NCBI GenBank assembly: GCA_036785705.1 | Contig: JAWUZG010000029.1 | Coordinates: 17,251,501 to 17,315,500, forward strand | Source of the DNA: Acanthornis magna | Lineage: Eukaryota > Chordata > Aves > Passeriformes > Acanthizidae | Direction of reading: 5' to 3' | Length of the DNA stretch: 64,000 bases | Notes under the pieces: generated by a model | Database searches by the model: none | Told to the model about the DNA's origin: nothing | Seen by the model: the letters and a program-made list of their open reading frames with translations, nothing else | Translations under genes and position numbers: made by a program | Part shown: one piece after another, positions 37,801 through 52,800 of the stretch | How the letters are laid out: every line of letters starts with the position of its first letter | Numbering within the stretch: the first letter of the stretch is position 1

Positions 37801-40800
37801 TGTCTCCTAGACCATGCCCTGCAACAGCGTTAGAATAGTACTGTGATTGCAGCTTTTGTTTTCAGCATAAGCAAAGACCTAAAAGTTAGGGCTTTTGGGG
37901 GGCTTTTTTTTGTTTTTAATAGCTGCCATTACATTCATGTGTGACAAGCGATGCAACAAGAAAAGATCATGTGGACGACACAAGTGTAATGAAGTTTGCT
38001 GTGTGGTAAGTGTAGCTGTGGTTTCATAAAATATTTTGATGTGATCTGTGTTTGATTTTGGTTGTGATGTTAACAGTCTTTTGCTTTTGTATCTTTCTAT
38101 TTTTGTGCATCTTCATTCTCTATTTGCAGTATTGGTCATGCTTAAAAAGTTTGTATGTGTGCATTTATTTTGCAAGTTTTGGTTTGTAGGTATCATTATA
38201 AATGTAAAACCATGTTCCAGCCTAAATGCAGTTAAATCAGTGTAAAGGTGCTTTTTGTCAATGCAGTGATTCCAGGGAGAATGGAGAGGGGAAGCATGTT
38301 GCTTAATAGAAGAAGCATAAGCCATGTAGCCGTGTCTGTAGCAGAAGTCTTAATAGAATCTGCTTTAAAAATTGTGTATCCATACAGGGATGGAAAAACT
38401 GTATAGATCTGGCATAAGCTATTTTTTGCACTATACAGTTTTGTCGGTCTATTACTAGTAGTAGATTGTGACTTCAGAGAGAAAAAAAATAATCAGTAGG
38501 GTATATAGTTCAATTCTGCTTTTTCTTTCTTGGCTTCTCTTAGGACACAGAACATAAGTGCTCTTTGGTTTGTGGTCGTAAACTCAACTGTGGGCTTCAT
38601 AGATGTGAAGAACCCTGCCATCGCGGAAGTTGTCAGACATGCTGGCAAACAAGTGAGTTATGTTCAAGAGTACGTAATTGTTATTTATTATAGAAATATA
38701 TTAATTTATCTGTCTGCCTGACCAGTTAATGTGATTTATTTCACATTGGTGAAAAGGAGAAAGACAGGTGATGTAGATGGTAAGGATACAGCTTGAACTG
38801 CCTTAGCTGCAGTAGTACATGTGTCTGTCCTATATTATGCACATGGACATAGTGAAAGACCTCTGTTTTATGAAGACCAACTTTTCATGGAAACATCCTG
38901 TGAAAGAGAAGATGCTAGAGCCTCTGAAGGTCACTGTGCTTGAAATAGCATTGTAGTCTTAACAGCCTATGAATATGATGTGCATGTTGACTGTACCTTT
39001 CTTTAGAAAAACAAATATTTCTGTGCCTAAACATTTCTCTTGACAAAGCAAAATAGTAATAATATCTCAGAGGTCCATTAGCAACTTCTGGTTTAGTTGA
39101 GTCAGAATGCACAGATTTTTCTGAGCAGTTGCTTTTCTTCACTGAATGCCCTGGGTTTAATATTTAAGGTCATTAAATGTCTCCACATTGCTGTAATATT
39201 TCTGAGGATTTTATTCCACTCTCAGATTAAAGGAGACCTAAGGATTGCCTCCATTGTTGAATGGGATGCCCCCCCTGTAAATTGCTCCATTGTTGAATGT
39301 GATACAATCTAGAGGTCAATCTTCCCTGCTGAAATTTTGCAGCAGGGCCCTTTTCTGAATACAGGAAAAGCAGTTTTCTGCTTCGGGAACCAGATAATTA
39401 TGGTAATTTGGCTTAAACCTCTGTGTCCCTGAAGTTTCCCATTCTGAATCCATCCAGAGGTAAATCAACAAAGCAGTATCTTAAAAAATTTCTTACCTGC
39501 TTTCTCTCGATAGTGCTAATTGAGATTTCAGAGACATACCTTGTACAATTCTATGATTCTGACCCTGTAGTTGATGGTGAATACTTCTCAGCACTAATGC
39601 TATTCTTGACTCTGATTCACCTGCCTAGCCAGCGCTTTCCAGTTGATTTATATCAGCCATGGTATCAAATGCCATGGCATGGTCAGCTGCAAGTCATTTG
39701 CCTACTCATTAGATTGGATTTCTTGCCCCTGCTTTCATCCGCACTACTTTTTTGCTAGGAATGGTGAGGGCTGACATCAAGATGCTATACTAGAGTGCAT
39801 CTACACTTCTGTGTGCTTCCCCTGTGTTGGAGGTTGGGGGGGAAGTGGAATTTTTCCCATTCTGTTGCTAGGCAAGTAACGATCGGTACTTAGGGGCCAT
39901 TTACTCTCACAAAAGAGACAAAGACTTTTTGGCTGGGCGGGCACGGGAACAAGAGATGGCAAGACTTGATAACGGGACACGCACTCGCTCACAAGTCTTG
40001 GAGGAGAGAGCAGTGGAAGAAACGGCTCTCCGTTTTTTTTGGCTGCGACTGCAGGAAAAGAAAAGCCTGGCTTTGCACTAGCTTTTCTCTACCTGGTGGG
40101 TGAGTTCTCGGGGCACGGGACTCCAATCATCTCTTCCCCTCCGGGAGGGTGCATCTCCCAGCTGCGCTGCAGCGGAACGGGACCCCCGCCTGCCACCACC
40201 CCGCGCCCTCCCTGCTGCCGCCCCGCACTCTGCCTGCCCCAACTGCGGAGTTTCCTGCCGCCTCCTCTGCTGGCTGGCCCGGGTGGGCTGACCCGGCCGC
40301 TCCATCTCCCGGCTCTGGGCTCTCTGCTGCGTCCCCCATCCATCTGCGCTCCACCCTGGTCAAGCCCGTCGGCCATTACGCGCGACACAGATCCAACCTC
40401 GCGCCACAGCGCCATCTGCAGCTTCCTGGGAGTCATCGCACCTGCCCTGCTGGTCTAGGAGCCCAACAGCGCCCCTGCTAGCCGTGACCATGACTGCACC
40501 AAATGGGAAAGTGCCTGACAGCCCAGGGACATTTGCCACCGAGTTTTTGGTTTTGTTTACTGTTTTTTTACCTTGTTTACTGTTTTGTTACTGATTGTTT
40601 ACCTCATTATAGATACTAGTAAAAAAAAAAAACCTCTTATTCCTTTTCCTATATCTTTGCCTGAGAGCCCTTGAGTCTAAAGTTATAATAATTCGGAGGG
40701 AAGGGGATTCACGTTCTCTGTTCTAAGGAAGGTTCCCACCTTCCTAAGCAGACACCTGTCTATCAAATGAAGACACCATGTGCTTTACTTTTCCAGTGTA

Positions 40801-43800
40801 ATTTCCTCAGTGCTGGTAAGTGTGGTCCCTTTTTGTGCTAGGGTCTCTTTAGGCATACCCAGTCTATGTCAAGACAGGAATACATCTCTTGGGAAAATAA
40901 ATAATGTCAGCATTAGAGACAGTACATTTAAAAAAGAAAAATAAAAATTCAGATACTGTATTTCTCCTTTTTGGATCAGAGCTTTCTGCACTCTGTCCCC
41001 ATTATCCTAATTAGTGCCAGTAAGGGGCTTTTCGTTGTAAGAATCTTCACCTATCATTTCTCATCAATAGCAAGCAACCAGTGTAGCTGTCTAACATTCA
41101 GGTCTTCCTTGGTGTCTGGTCTTTCATCTTCCTGGACTAAAAAAGATTTGTAGCTTTGAAGCATACAGTATTGTAGGTTGTTTCAAGACCTGTAGTGAGG
41201 GACAGCAAAGCATTACTCTTCCCCGTGCTTCCTTTCCACAGAAAGTTCATGGACATTCTGAATCTTTTCTACTTTCGCTTTTTACTTTTTCCTTCTAACC
41301 CATACCATTTTGTTCTCCCTAGCATTCTTATTTGCTGGAATTTATTGTAATTTAATCTCCTTAGACAAAAATTGCAATTCCTTTTGCTAACTGCCGTACT
41401 TTAAGATACATGGGCAAATGAGTAGGACCTGGCCTGAGATTTGACTGATGGAACAGATCATAAAAAATAACAAGACTTGATAAATTTCTGAACATAACAA
41501 GAAACATTGAAAAGTTGAGAAAAGTTTTTGTTAGGAAATTTTGTATCTATTCCTCACCCATAAGGGTGAGAGATGTCTGAGCTTCACAAGTAGTTGGAGG
41601 AGGAGGGTATAGGGAACCTTTTTGGGAGTGGAATTTTGCAAGGCCAACAGAACTTTGATAGTTGTGTGATGCTGGTTTAGCTTTCTGATAGCAGACACAG
41701 CAGATTTGGATACAGATATAGCTGAACTGGGGCCGGTGGGTATACTGAGTTTGCATCCAGGTTTTGGAAGTGAGGGGCTACAGGAGGACCTTCTGTGGAA
41801 AGCTGCTAGAAGTTTCCCCCATGTCCAGCAGAGTCAATGCCAGCTGGTTCCAAGATGGACCCACCACTGGCCAAGGCCAAAACGATCAAGAATGACAGTA
41901 ACATCTCTGTGATAACATATTTAAGAAGGAAAAAAGTTACTGAACGGATGTAATTGCTGCCAGAGAAGAGAGGAGACAACTATGCAGACATTAAGGTCAG
42001 TGAAAAAGGAGGGGGAGAAGGTGCTCCAGGTGCTGAAGCTTCCCCTTCCCCATGGTTGGGGAAGACCATGGTGAAGCAGCTGTGCCCATGCAGCACATGG
42101 AGGTCAACAGGGATACAGAGGTCCACCTGGAGCCCACAGCGGAAGCCCATGCTCGAGCAGGTGGATGTCCAAAAGAGGCTGTGAACTGGTGGGAGTCTTG
42201 TGCTAGAGCAGGCTCCTGGTGGGGTCCTGCAGACCTGTGGAGAGAGGAGCTCACGCTAGAGCAGATTTCATGGTAGGACCTGTGACCTCCTGGGGGGGGA
42301 CCCACATTGGAGCAGGCTTTGCCTGAAGAACTGCACCCTATGGAACAGTGACCTACACTGGAGCAGTTTGTAGAGAACTGTTTCATGCAGGACAGACTCA
42401 TGTTGGAGATGTTCATGGAGAGCTCCCCATGGGAGGGACCCAATGGTGGAGCAGGGGAGGACTCTTCTCCCCAAGCAACAGCAGGAATGTGTGATCAAGT
42501 GCTGGAACAATGTGCAGTCAACTGCCTGTAACCCCCATTCCCTGTCCCCTTTGCTATCCCCCTCCTGTCTACAGGAAGTAGAGTCTGGGAAAGAGGGAGG
42601 GGTGGGGTAAAGGTGTTTTTAAGATTTATATTACTTCTCAATATCCTGATCTCCTTTTATTAGAAATAAATTCAGTTAGTATCCCCAAGTTGAGTCTGTT
42701 TTGCCCATGATGGTATTTGGTGAGTGACCTCTCCTGGTCCTTATCTCAACTCATGAACCGTTCATTGTATTTTTTTTTCTGTCTGTGGAGGGAAGTGATA
42801 GAACAGCTTTAGTGGGTGCAGGGCATCTAGCCAGGTTCGAGTCACTTTAATGGGGAAAAAATATTTTGTTAGATTATGTGGGAGGAATCAAGGTGGATGC
42901 ATGGACAAATGGAGGAAAAGCAAAATAAAAAGACACCATTTACACAAATGAAGCTGTTGGTCAACTTACTTATCTGACAGTGATCTGTGCACCTCATGTT
43001 CACTGTCTGCCCTGTCATAGTTAAGATTTAATATCTTTTCAGTGTAGTCTCGTTCTCTGTTCAGTGTGTGAGGGTTCTTGAGTGCCAACAGCTGGCTGCA
43101 GATCATGGGAGCACATAGTCTTTATGCTATCAACTGAGAGACCATACTGATGTATACTGTGTGCCAGGAGCTGGAGCATGGGATCATAAGTTTTAGGGGC
43201 CCCTTGATCTGGGTGCCAACATATGGAAAGATGAGGGCTTGTATACAATTTGCTAACAAGCTTGCTTCAAAGCTGGATTAAATAGCTAGTCGGAGGAAAT
43301 CTGCCTCTGGAAATACCCTAGGTTTCAGCCAGTGCCTGAGAAAGGAGTCTGTCCAGGCATGGATATTAGACAGAGCCTGTGCTAGTATTTCAGATTCATG
43401 AATGTGGTGTGCATGTGAATTTGGAGTGAGCTCTGTGTGTGTGTGTGTATGTGTGTTCACTAATAAGCTTCTATCCTGATGAGCTGAAGAGGAGGAAGAG
43501 GACTTAGCTATTGGTATCCCTCTTTAATCTTGTTGTTCAATTGTCTTTGTGTTAGTCTTTATATCTGGCCATCTTATTGCTATGTATGTATTGTGTGTCT
43601 TGTCTCTCTGGAAAGTGTGTTCAGTCTTGCTGTAGGCTAGACTTGCATATTGATCTGTAAAAGTGTCTGTAGAAGTGGGACAGTAGGAACATTGGGTGTT
43701 CAGAGTTCAGCAGGCTTTGGTAGACCAGGACTCTGTGATTCCAGAGTTGGAGAACTTGCTGAATTCAGAAGCTCCATTAACACACTCATCTTCTCTTCAG

Positions 43801-46800
43801 GTTAGAATTCTAGTTTTGTGTTTTTGTTGCCCCTTTATTCTCTTACCTCCTCCACCATTTTCTGTCCTTCTCCCTGAACCACTACCTCTTTATTCATTTA
43901 TAGACCAACCATATTATCTTTTTGTTCTCAGATCTTCTATATGATGTCAAATGTTTTCTTAGTGTTCTGTTTTTCTAAGCATTTATCTGTTTGAACTGTA
44001 GTTTGCATTCTAGTCAGTCTCCCAGTTTCTTTATAGTCTGAAAAAAAGCAGTGAATTCTATTAATTTTTGTGCAGTATTAAGTTTTCATTGGGGTGGTGT
44101 ATCTAAGTAGTTCTAGTACTTTGTTTATCATTGAGATTTGGATCTTATAAGAGTTTAAAACTTGTTTCCCAAACATGGAAGATAAAAAAGCGCACACAGA
44201 ATAAAATGGGTACTACCTTAGAGAGCTTCTAAAACATACAAAGTTGGATTTGAAGTATTTGGACAGGTTCATAAGATGCTTATGAGAATCCATGGCATAA
44301 ATGGCATAAAGAAGACTTACTGTCTTTGGTAATTTTCTTTGGAATCTTTCTGGTACTACATTCAGGGCTTGGCAAAATGACAAAATCTAAACAGTGCTCT
44401 GAAAAAGTGAAAAAGTCAGGGGGAAGTTTGGAACACAAAATTTCAATGATGTACCTTCTGGAAGGGAATTCAAGAGATACCTCCCCTTTTTAAAGTCAAA
44501 GGTAGAACAGCAAAGCTTTCAACTTGACATGAGCATTTTGCTTGCTCTGCTTCAAAATGTTGATGTCAAAGAACCACTCTAAAAGCCAAGCATAATTCCT
44601 AACCAAGTCAACATAGTTTGCTTTTCTTGTAGGAGCTAATAAATTAATGAATTTCAACTATTAATTCTCAATATAAAAAAACCCCAAAGCTGGAGTAAAA
44701 TATTTGCATGTTATGTAAAGATTTCTCAGAGGGGAAACATGCAAATACATGTAGCCATTAGGATATATTTGGCTTTTTTTTTCAGGTTTTGACGAGTTAA
44801 CTTGTTATTGTGGTGAATCTGTGATTTACCCTCCTGTTCCCTGTGGCACTCAGCCACCAGAGTGTAAAAAAACATGCACCAGGCCACATGACTGTGATCA
44901 TCCAGGTAAGTCCAGCTATTTGGTTTTGATTGGCATTTTTTGGGGGTTTGTTGGGTTTTTTTTGTTTGGGTTTTTTGTTTGGTTGGTTTTGTTGTGTGGG
45001 GTTTTTAATTTTTTTTTTTAATTTCGGGTTGTTTTAATCAAAATCTAGAAGAGTGTACATAGGTCTATTTGAAAATATATTTCCAGCAGTCTACACTTCC
45101 ACTACACTCCAGCCAACCAGCTAAAAATTTGCAATGAATACTACAAGTGGTACTTCTTACTGGTCAAAGCACTCACGGTTTTTCTGATTGTTATTAATAG
45201 TCACAACACATTAAATGCCGTATTCCAAAGATAAAATGTTCTATTGAAACATTAGGATAATCTAGTGAACAGTTAGTTGCTATGTTCCTTGGAATTACAT
45301 TGCCTGGTCACAAAATAAATAGCATGGGTCAAGTAGATAGTTTCTGACAAATTCTTGCTGAGAGTATAACCTTACTCACAAGTTAGGAAATCACTTGCTA
45401 TTTAATTTAGAAATTATAGAGAGTATTTACCTAAACACTTGCCATCATAATTTTTAAAGTATTATAAATACTTTATAAGTATTATTCTTGTATGAAGCAT
45501 TGTCCTTCCCATAAATTGTGTAGTTTTGAAATGTAAACTCATGTTTAATAGTCTTTACTGTCTCCTTTAATGCATTCGACTGAAGTATGCTAATAAAACT
45601 GTTATGACTCTTATATTTCTGTGACTGCAGTGTACCATTCATGTCATAGTGAGGAGAAATGTCCCCCCTGTACCTATCTCACTCAGAAATGGTGTATGGG
45701 CAAGCATGAAGTAAGTCTGGACAATTCATGTTTTCAAATACAAAATAATTTTCTAGGACTGTGGGCTTAGGGTTTTTTGGCTTCTTTGGAATGGAATATG
45801 TTACTGGAGTTGGAGTTTAATGTGGTTCAGTTGGAGAAGTATATCTTTTATTTCATATTCATTCAAACCAACTGCTGTATTGGACTATGGTATAAAGTAA
45901 AACTCATTCTTTGATCTCAGATCTTTTAGCATTAAGATTCTTACGTGGACCATGCCAAATGAAGGGGTGAACAGTAAAAGCACTTTGAGATTTCCACTGG
46001 TAATTTTTACTGTTTTACTGTTGTCATCTTTTTCCTTTCCTCTTTCAGCTGAGAAGTAATATTCCTTGTCATCTCACTGACATTTCCTGTGGACTTCGCT
46101 GCAATCAAATGTTAAAATGTGGAATGCACAAGTGTAAAAGGATCTGTCATAAAGGAGAATGTCTTATAGATGAAGAGTGTAAACAGCCATGTATTATTCC
46201 AAGGCTGTATTGTAATCATCCATGTATGGCTCCATGTCATCCTTCTTCACCCTGCCCAACGACATCCTGCTGTGCCAAGGTTAGATACCCAAAGAAAATT
46301 CACTGCAAAGTCACTGGGTAATTGTATGGTTTAATTATCAGCCAGTTACAGTTATGACATGTTTGTATATTGATAGCATGACATTTTCTCTGTAAACTTA
46401 AAATACTGATTTTTTTAATAGTTAGCCATTATTCCACTAAAATGGGACTTTTGAAATGAATAAATTTATATCCTTCACACCCCTCCATGGTCATAAAAAA
46501 CCAAAACTTTAAAAAAGCTCCTCACTTGTGTGATATGGCAGGTTGATCTTCAGTGTGAGTGTGGAAGAAGAAAGGAGAGTATGATTTGCTCAGAAGCATC
46601 CAATACATATCAAAGGTTGGTACAGTAATAATTCTTTTAATTCCTGGACTTACTACTTCACAGTTTGATTAAATGGTAGACTTGACTAAATATATTTAGT
46701 TCAGAAGCTTTTTCACTTTTTTTGTACTTTGACCTATAGTGGTTTTGGGGGGGTTTTGGCATTTCCTTGAGCTTTTTTATATGTATAGCTATGCTATATT

Positions 46801-49800
46801 AGAACACATTTCTTCTTTCTTGGTTGTTAGTCTAACTGTGGTGGTGTGTCAAAGCTTGAGTCTCCCATTTGTGGAACTCTATTTGACTCACACAGAGCAA
46901 TTAGGTACAGACTAATTTGTCAAGTCCAGAGTCAGGCTTCTGAATGTAGATGATTGCAGTCCGCGTGTGGTTTGCTGTCATAGTTTCCAGTCATGTGTGA
47001 TGGAACCTAGTCAATAGAGATGATGGATGCTAAAGAGTGATTTAAAGTAATTCTGAAATAGCTAAATTTAGGCAGGAGAGCTTTGGCATCTAAATCTTGG
47101 TTTTTAATATGCAAACTGAGCCCTACCCATCTCCATTTATTGCAATACTCTCCCAATCCTATTTCTAAACTTGTTTCTCTCTCTCATATGAGAGCAAGGA
47201 ATGGACAAGGAAGAGAAAAGTGGAGCTTTGGAACTTATATAGCAGAACAGTAATAATAATCATCTAAAACATTTTATTCTGAGGCTGTGATTGAAAGGGA
47301 GTAAAAAAAGTTAATCTAGAGGGTTGATATGTGATCAGAGTTCTGCTCTGTATCCTAGTTGTTAGGTAACCAAAGCCAGAGATTCTTCCTGTCTTTGAAA
47401 GAAAGCTTGTTAAGGATGGTTTTATTTGGAACTGGTATCTGAGGGCCTTTTTTTTATCCTAGCCCAACTTAGGGTATGCTGCTTTGTTTCTACTGAACCC
47501 TGTCCATATTCAAGTTCTGACAGAAGATGGCTTAGCATAAGCACTTAATGTTACCTAATGAAAACAAGGAGAAAAATGTGCTAATCAGAAACAATTAAGA
47601 ACACTTGTAGTCAGTACTAAGTTGAATGCGAGATACATGTACAGGAGTTTGGTATTTTTAAGATGTGTCTCACTGAATACAAATCAGAAGACTGACTCAA
47701 CTTTGAAATACCAGTTTAAATTGGCAAATGCTTGTCATTAATTATAATTTTGGAAGATAACATACAAGTCCAGAGTTTCGAAGGCTGTTATTTCTCTGCT
47801 GTTTTATAGCTCAGGCCCTGCAAAAATATTCATGCAAGGAAAATGGTTCTTTGAAGCCAATGAGAGTTCTTCCATGTGTAAGGTGAATACATATATATTT
47901 GTTTCTCTAATCAGAGCCCAAATTGAGAGGAAGTGAAAGAAACAGTTCTGTTTAAAGCAGATACTTGTATCAGTTAAAATGTATTCATATGTGCTTACAA
48001 ATTACTCTTGACTCATGATAGTAACAGAAGCAGCATTAAATGCCAGCTAAATTTGATAGCTCCATCAGTTCAGGTTCCTGAAAGATTAACATATTCTGAT
48101 TTTGTGGAGGTAAGTTTTGCTTTTGTTCCTACCTACCACCGAACCAAAACAACAACAACAAAAACCATTAACAAAAAACCCACAACAAAGTAAAGGTCAG
48201 CAAATTAGTGGAGTATCCAAGCTTTCTTAGAGTTGTTAGAGGAATGATGAAACAGCTTTGGGCTTTGTCATTGAATGTTGGTGAAAGAATGCCCAAGGGA
48301 ACAGAAAATATCTGTTGCTATATCTGCTGCTATATCTGTACATATGGTACAAATGATGATGTCATGTCATGTCTAATGTCCCATTACCTAGATTTCGTCA
48401 TCACCTGATGAATACAAAGCTGATGATGCCTCTCAGTGATATTTTTATTTAATATGATTAGCTTCCTTCCTGATAGATGATTGGTTCTTTGAATATGATG
48501 CAAAACATACAGAGATAAACGTATACAAAGGAACATGTCCTTTCATTTGAATTCAACAGAAAAGATAGTTCAAGAGGAGAGAATGTTTAATTTTTAGGAC
48601 TTTGTTTGAAAATTATGTGGGATATTTCCATAAAGGATTCCTGTATATTTAATTATACAAATTTTAGCAAGCAAAGGAGACTGGGAGGACGTGTTCTTGA
48701 AGGGAATTAGGAAGAATCTTTATAAAGAAAATAGTAACAATCTCAGTAGGCATTTTGTCCTTTCCTTGTGGATTGTGTTAACCATATTTTCTAAGCAAAT
48801 TTCTAAGTACTTTATAAATTCGCTTTACAGATTTTAATTGCACACAGTTAAGGAAGAAGCATGTAAAAGGATAGTTAAAGCTGTATGGTCAGCTGTAATT
48901 TGTATATTAAGTGAGGACAAAGAGTATTTGCCTTGCCTAATTTCAATTTGCATGTCCATTTGTTAGTGTTACTCCTATTTGAGGGAGATGAGAGTAAACT
49001 CTTGATTTATATAACTAGATTAGACTCTTAAAACTTGGTGATGTAGAACTAGAGTTCCATTCTGTAATCTGATGAGAAAACTATCAGTCTGTCTTCTTCC
49101 ACGTAGAGGTTTAATCTGCACCTTTATATACCTGTTCAGAGGTTTATGTGTTACCTCAAATGAAATCCAGTGCTCTTCTTTTACAGAATAGCTGCTATAT
49201 CTATAGCAACTAAACTAACAGATCTACAGCTTGGGGATTCAGTGGAAATCAGTAGGCTTATTACGAAGAAAGAAATGAAGCAGGCCAGGTAAGGAGATAC
49301 CTGTGGAAATGTATTTGAAGCCCTTGTGTGTACCTGAAGCATACATGCAAAATGCAGAATAATGGTGGTAAAAATGCCAGCTGTAATAGGAAGATTTACA
49401 GTCTTCCTATGCAGCCTGACTGGCTTCAGCCATACTGCTAAGAGTATTTTGCAATTCCTTAGTGGTTCATGGTTTTGCTTTCATGTGGAATGAGTTCTCT
49501 GTCATTGTCTGATGGGTGGTTATAATCATGTGTGGAATAATACAACTGGTTTTGCTTTCGTGTAAAGTGAGTTCTCTGTCATTGTCTGACTGGTTGTTAT
49601 AATCACTTGTGGAACAATACAGCTGTAGGTTCAGAGGTTTTTCTACTCAGCCAACTCAGTTGGAGTTCCTCTGGATTTTTTTTCAGGTATCTAGGTGGGA
49701 CAATAGCTATTATCTTCTGTTTCAGCATCCAGTTTTTCTTTCTGGATTATTGATAGGCCATATGTCTTGGTTTGATAGACAGGTGTCTTCTAAGGAAGGT

Positions 49801-52800
49801 GGGAACCTTCCTTAGAACAGAGGATGTGAATCCCCATCCCTCGGAATTATTATAGCTATGGAATTAAGGGCTCTCAGGCAAAGATATGGGAAAAGGAATA
49901 AGAGTTCTTTACTAGTATCTATAATGAGGTAAACAAGCAGTAACAAAAACAATAAACAAGGGAAAAAAGCAGTAAACAAAACCAAAAAACTCAGTGGCAG
50001 ATCTCCCTGGGCTGTCAGGCACTTTCCCATTTGGTGCAGTCACGGTCACGGCCAGCAGGGGCACTGTTTGGCTCCCAGACCAGCAGGGCAGGTGCAATAA
50101 CTCCTGTGCAGCTGCTGATGGCGCTGTGGTGTGAGGTTGGATCTGTGTCACGTGCGTAATGGCAGACGGGCTGGAGAAACGTGATGTGCAGCAGGGAGCC
50201 CAGAGCAGGGAGATGGAGCAGCCGGGCCAGCCCCACCCGGGCCAGCCAGCAGAGGAGGCAGCAGGATCTCTGCAGTTGTGACAGGCAGGGCACAGGCTGG
50301 CGGCAGGCAGGGCACAGGGTGGTGGCAGGCAGGGCGTGGGGCGGCGGCATGCGGGGGTCCCGTTCCGCTGCAGCGCAGCTGGGAGATGCACCCTCCTGGA
50401 GGGGAAGAGAGGATTGGAGTCCCGTGCCTTTTTTCCCAAAGCGAGAACTCACCCACCAGGTAGAGAAAAAATACCAGTGCAAAGCCGGGCTTTCTTCCCG
50501 CAGTTGCAGCAAAAAAGCAGAGCGCCTCTTCTCCCCACTGCTCTCTCCTCCAAGCCTTGTGAGCGAGTGAACTGTTATCAAATCCTCCAATCTCTTGTTC
50601 CCAGTGCCTGCCCAGCCAAAAGTCTTTGTCTCTTTTGTAAGAGTAGATGGCCCTTAAGTATCTGGTCGTTAGTTGCCTAGCAACAGAACGGAAAAAAATT
50701 CCACTCCTCCCCCTCAACCTTCAACACCATATTTTCTCCTAGTCACCATTTTATTATTTATAATATTTTTGTATTACCCTTTGCCCTTTTTTTTTTACGT
50801 TTGTATTTCAGTTTGATTGGTGCTTTGGTGTTCTCATCTTGGCTGGCACCACAAACCCAATATTAAGTCACAGTAACACTTGTGACATAAGTTAGATGAT
50901 TTTCTCTTTTTCCTCATGTTCCTCAGGATTGGAATAACTTGTCCTTTTACTTTTGGTATAATTTCTTTATGGAGTTGTCAACTTTCTCTAACATCCTTCT
51001 GTCAGAAACTTGACTTACTGAAGTCTTTGCCCTTGAAGTCCCTAATCTCTGGTTTTAGTTTCTATTTCCATGTCTTCTTTTTTATATTTAATTTGATTAT
51101 TTCAGAGTCAGTCTATTATGTGTGTTAAAATCTCATGTTCCTTTATATTGTGTTAAATCAAAATAGTGACATTTCCCATATAGTTGCTTCATGACTTCCT
51201 GTGTCAAAAGTTAGTGCCAGTATACTTCAAGAACTTTAGCTGTTGTGTTGTAGTAACTGGCACAGTGTGGAGAGACACTGCCTTTCCTTGAACAGTTGGA
51301 ATTACCAGAGATTAGTTTTCTTTGTACAAGACTTTCCAAATATGATATCTAAAACTGTGGTAGGTAGCCTTTATTCTAGGACTGTCAGAGGACGTATTCT
51401 CCCTCCTCCTTTCTTTTTGTCTACCGAATACTGGGGCAGGGGGAAAAGAGATGGTACTACATAAAATATGTAGTCTAAAATTTGTAGTTTATTGTCAAGC
51501 CCCCGGTATTTTCAAAGTAATGTATAAATCTGCTTCATTAATTTGCAATAACAGAATGTTTTCTACAAGCTGCAGGGATTTTCTTTCTTTGTTTCACTCT
51601 CTTGTCCTGTCTGTAGACACTTACACTTAACACTTTAGCTTAGATTTCTTATTAGGGCTTGGGATTTTTCTTGTGACAAATTTGATCAGACTTAGAGTAG
51701 CTTCTCTAAACTGGCTACATTCCTCTTTTAGAGGAGGAGAAAATAATTCTTCAAGCAAATGACTTTAAACAGTACCAGGTTGATCTTATGAGTGCGAGTA
51801 TGTTAGCTTTCTTCTGTCTCCTTCAAGAAAGCCATCAGAAGTTCTGGATCCTGGAACTATTTGTCTCCAAACATAATACATGCCACTGAATAAACCAGTT
51901 TGAACCAGTTTTCTCTGTACATTTTTTTTTTTAGAATTTAAATTTAAGGAGCAATTATCAAGAGAATTAATTTATGCAGTCTAGGGTGAAGAAGTTTGTA
52001 GCTGCCACTGAAATTCTGGGGAATTCCTGATTCTTCTCCAGCATGTCAATCCCTCAAAATTATGAAATACCTTTCAAAGATGAGACAGAAAACTGAAATT
52101 CATAACTCTGCTGACACTAGAAATTAGGGGTTCAGTTGAAATACTGATGTTTGTGGTTCATCATAATCTTCCATACACGTCTAACTTTCTGTTTTTTCCT
52201 GACTGATAATTTTTTCAGATTCATAGGAGTAAGTGACCTTGTGACATCTTCCATTGCTGATTTCCAGTCCTTCCTAGCATCCCCTCAATGCTCCTATCAA
52301 CTTCATTCTTTTCTCAAGTGATAAAATTTACCAATATAACATCTAGTTCACAATCTTTTTTCCCTCAGTTCCTATGCAACTTTGGCAACTGCTGTTCCTG
52401 TTCAAGACCTGGAGAAGGGATAGGGATGCTCAAAGATTTTTGATTGTTGTTTGTTTGTTTTTTCTTAGCTCTACTATCTGTTCTAATACAATAAAGTATA
52501 CTCCCACACTCTTTTTACTTCTTTAGACTGTGATGATATGACACCAACAAGCTACAGCTTGAAACATATTAGTAGCAGCAGATTCTAATTATATTTTTCT
52601 TTCATGATTCAGGTTGCAATGTGATGAAGAATGCTTAGCTCTTCAGCGAAATAGGTGGGCAATTAACTTGCATGGTGTGGTTTTGGTTTTTGTTTCTGTG
52701 GGTTTTTTTGTTTTTTTGTGGGGTTTTTTGGTTTTGTGGGGTTCTTTTTGTTTGTTTGTTTGGGATTTTGTTTTGTTTCAGTTTTGGGGGGGTTGTTTGG

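Larger units (their letters stand above)
38653..44785. other. Intron 13 of NFX1 (6.1 kb)
   Basis: Holds LTR-B copy 2 (39825-40775), LTR-A copy 3 (41742-42848) and a GT microsatellite at 43433-43456. The parts 38653-39824, 40776-41741 and 42849-44785 look unique and hold no exon that I can recognise. Confidence 0.75.
49289..52612. other. Intron 18 of NFX1
   Basis: Contains a 77-base tandem duplication (49471-49624) and LTR-B copy 3 (49763-50726). From 50727 to 52612 I see no gene or recognisable repeat. Confidence 0.75.

Noticed and set aside
48008..48193. Possible extra NFX1 exon after exon 17
   Set aside because: The text does not match any NFX1 region, and exon 17 joins exon 18 in phase without it.
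50015..50717. Minus-strand open frames of 175-191 codons
   Set aside because: Overlapping frames in the core of LTR-B copy 3, a result of high GC content and few stops.
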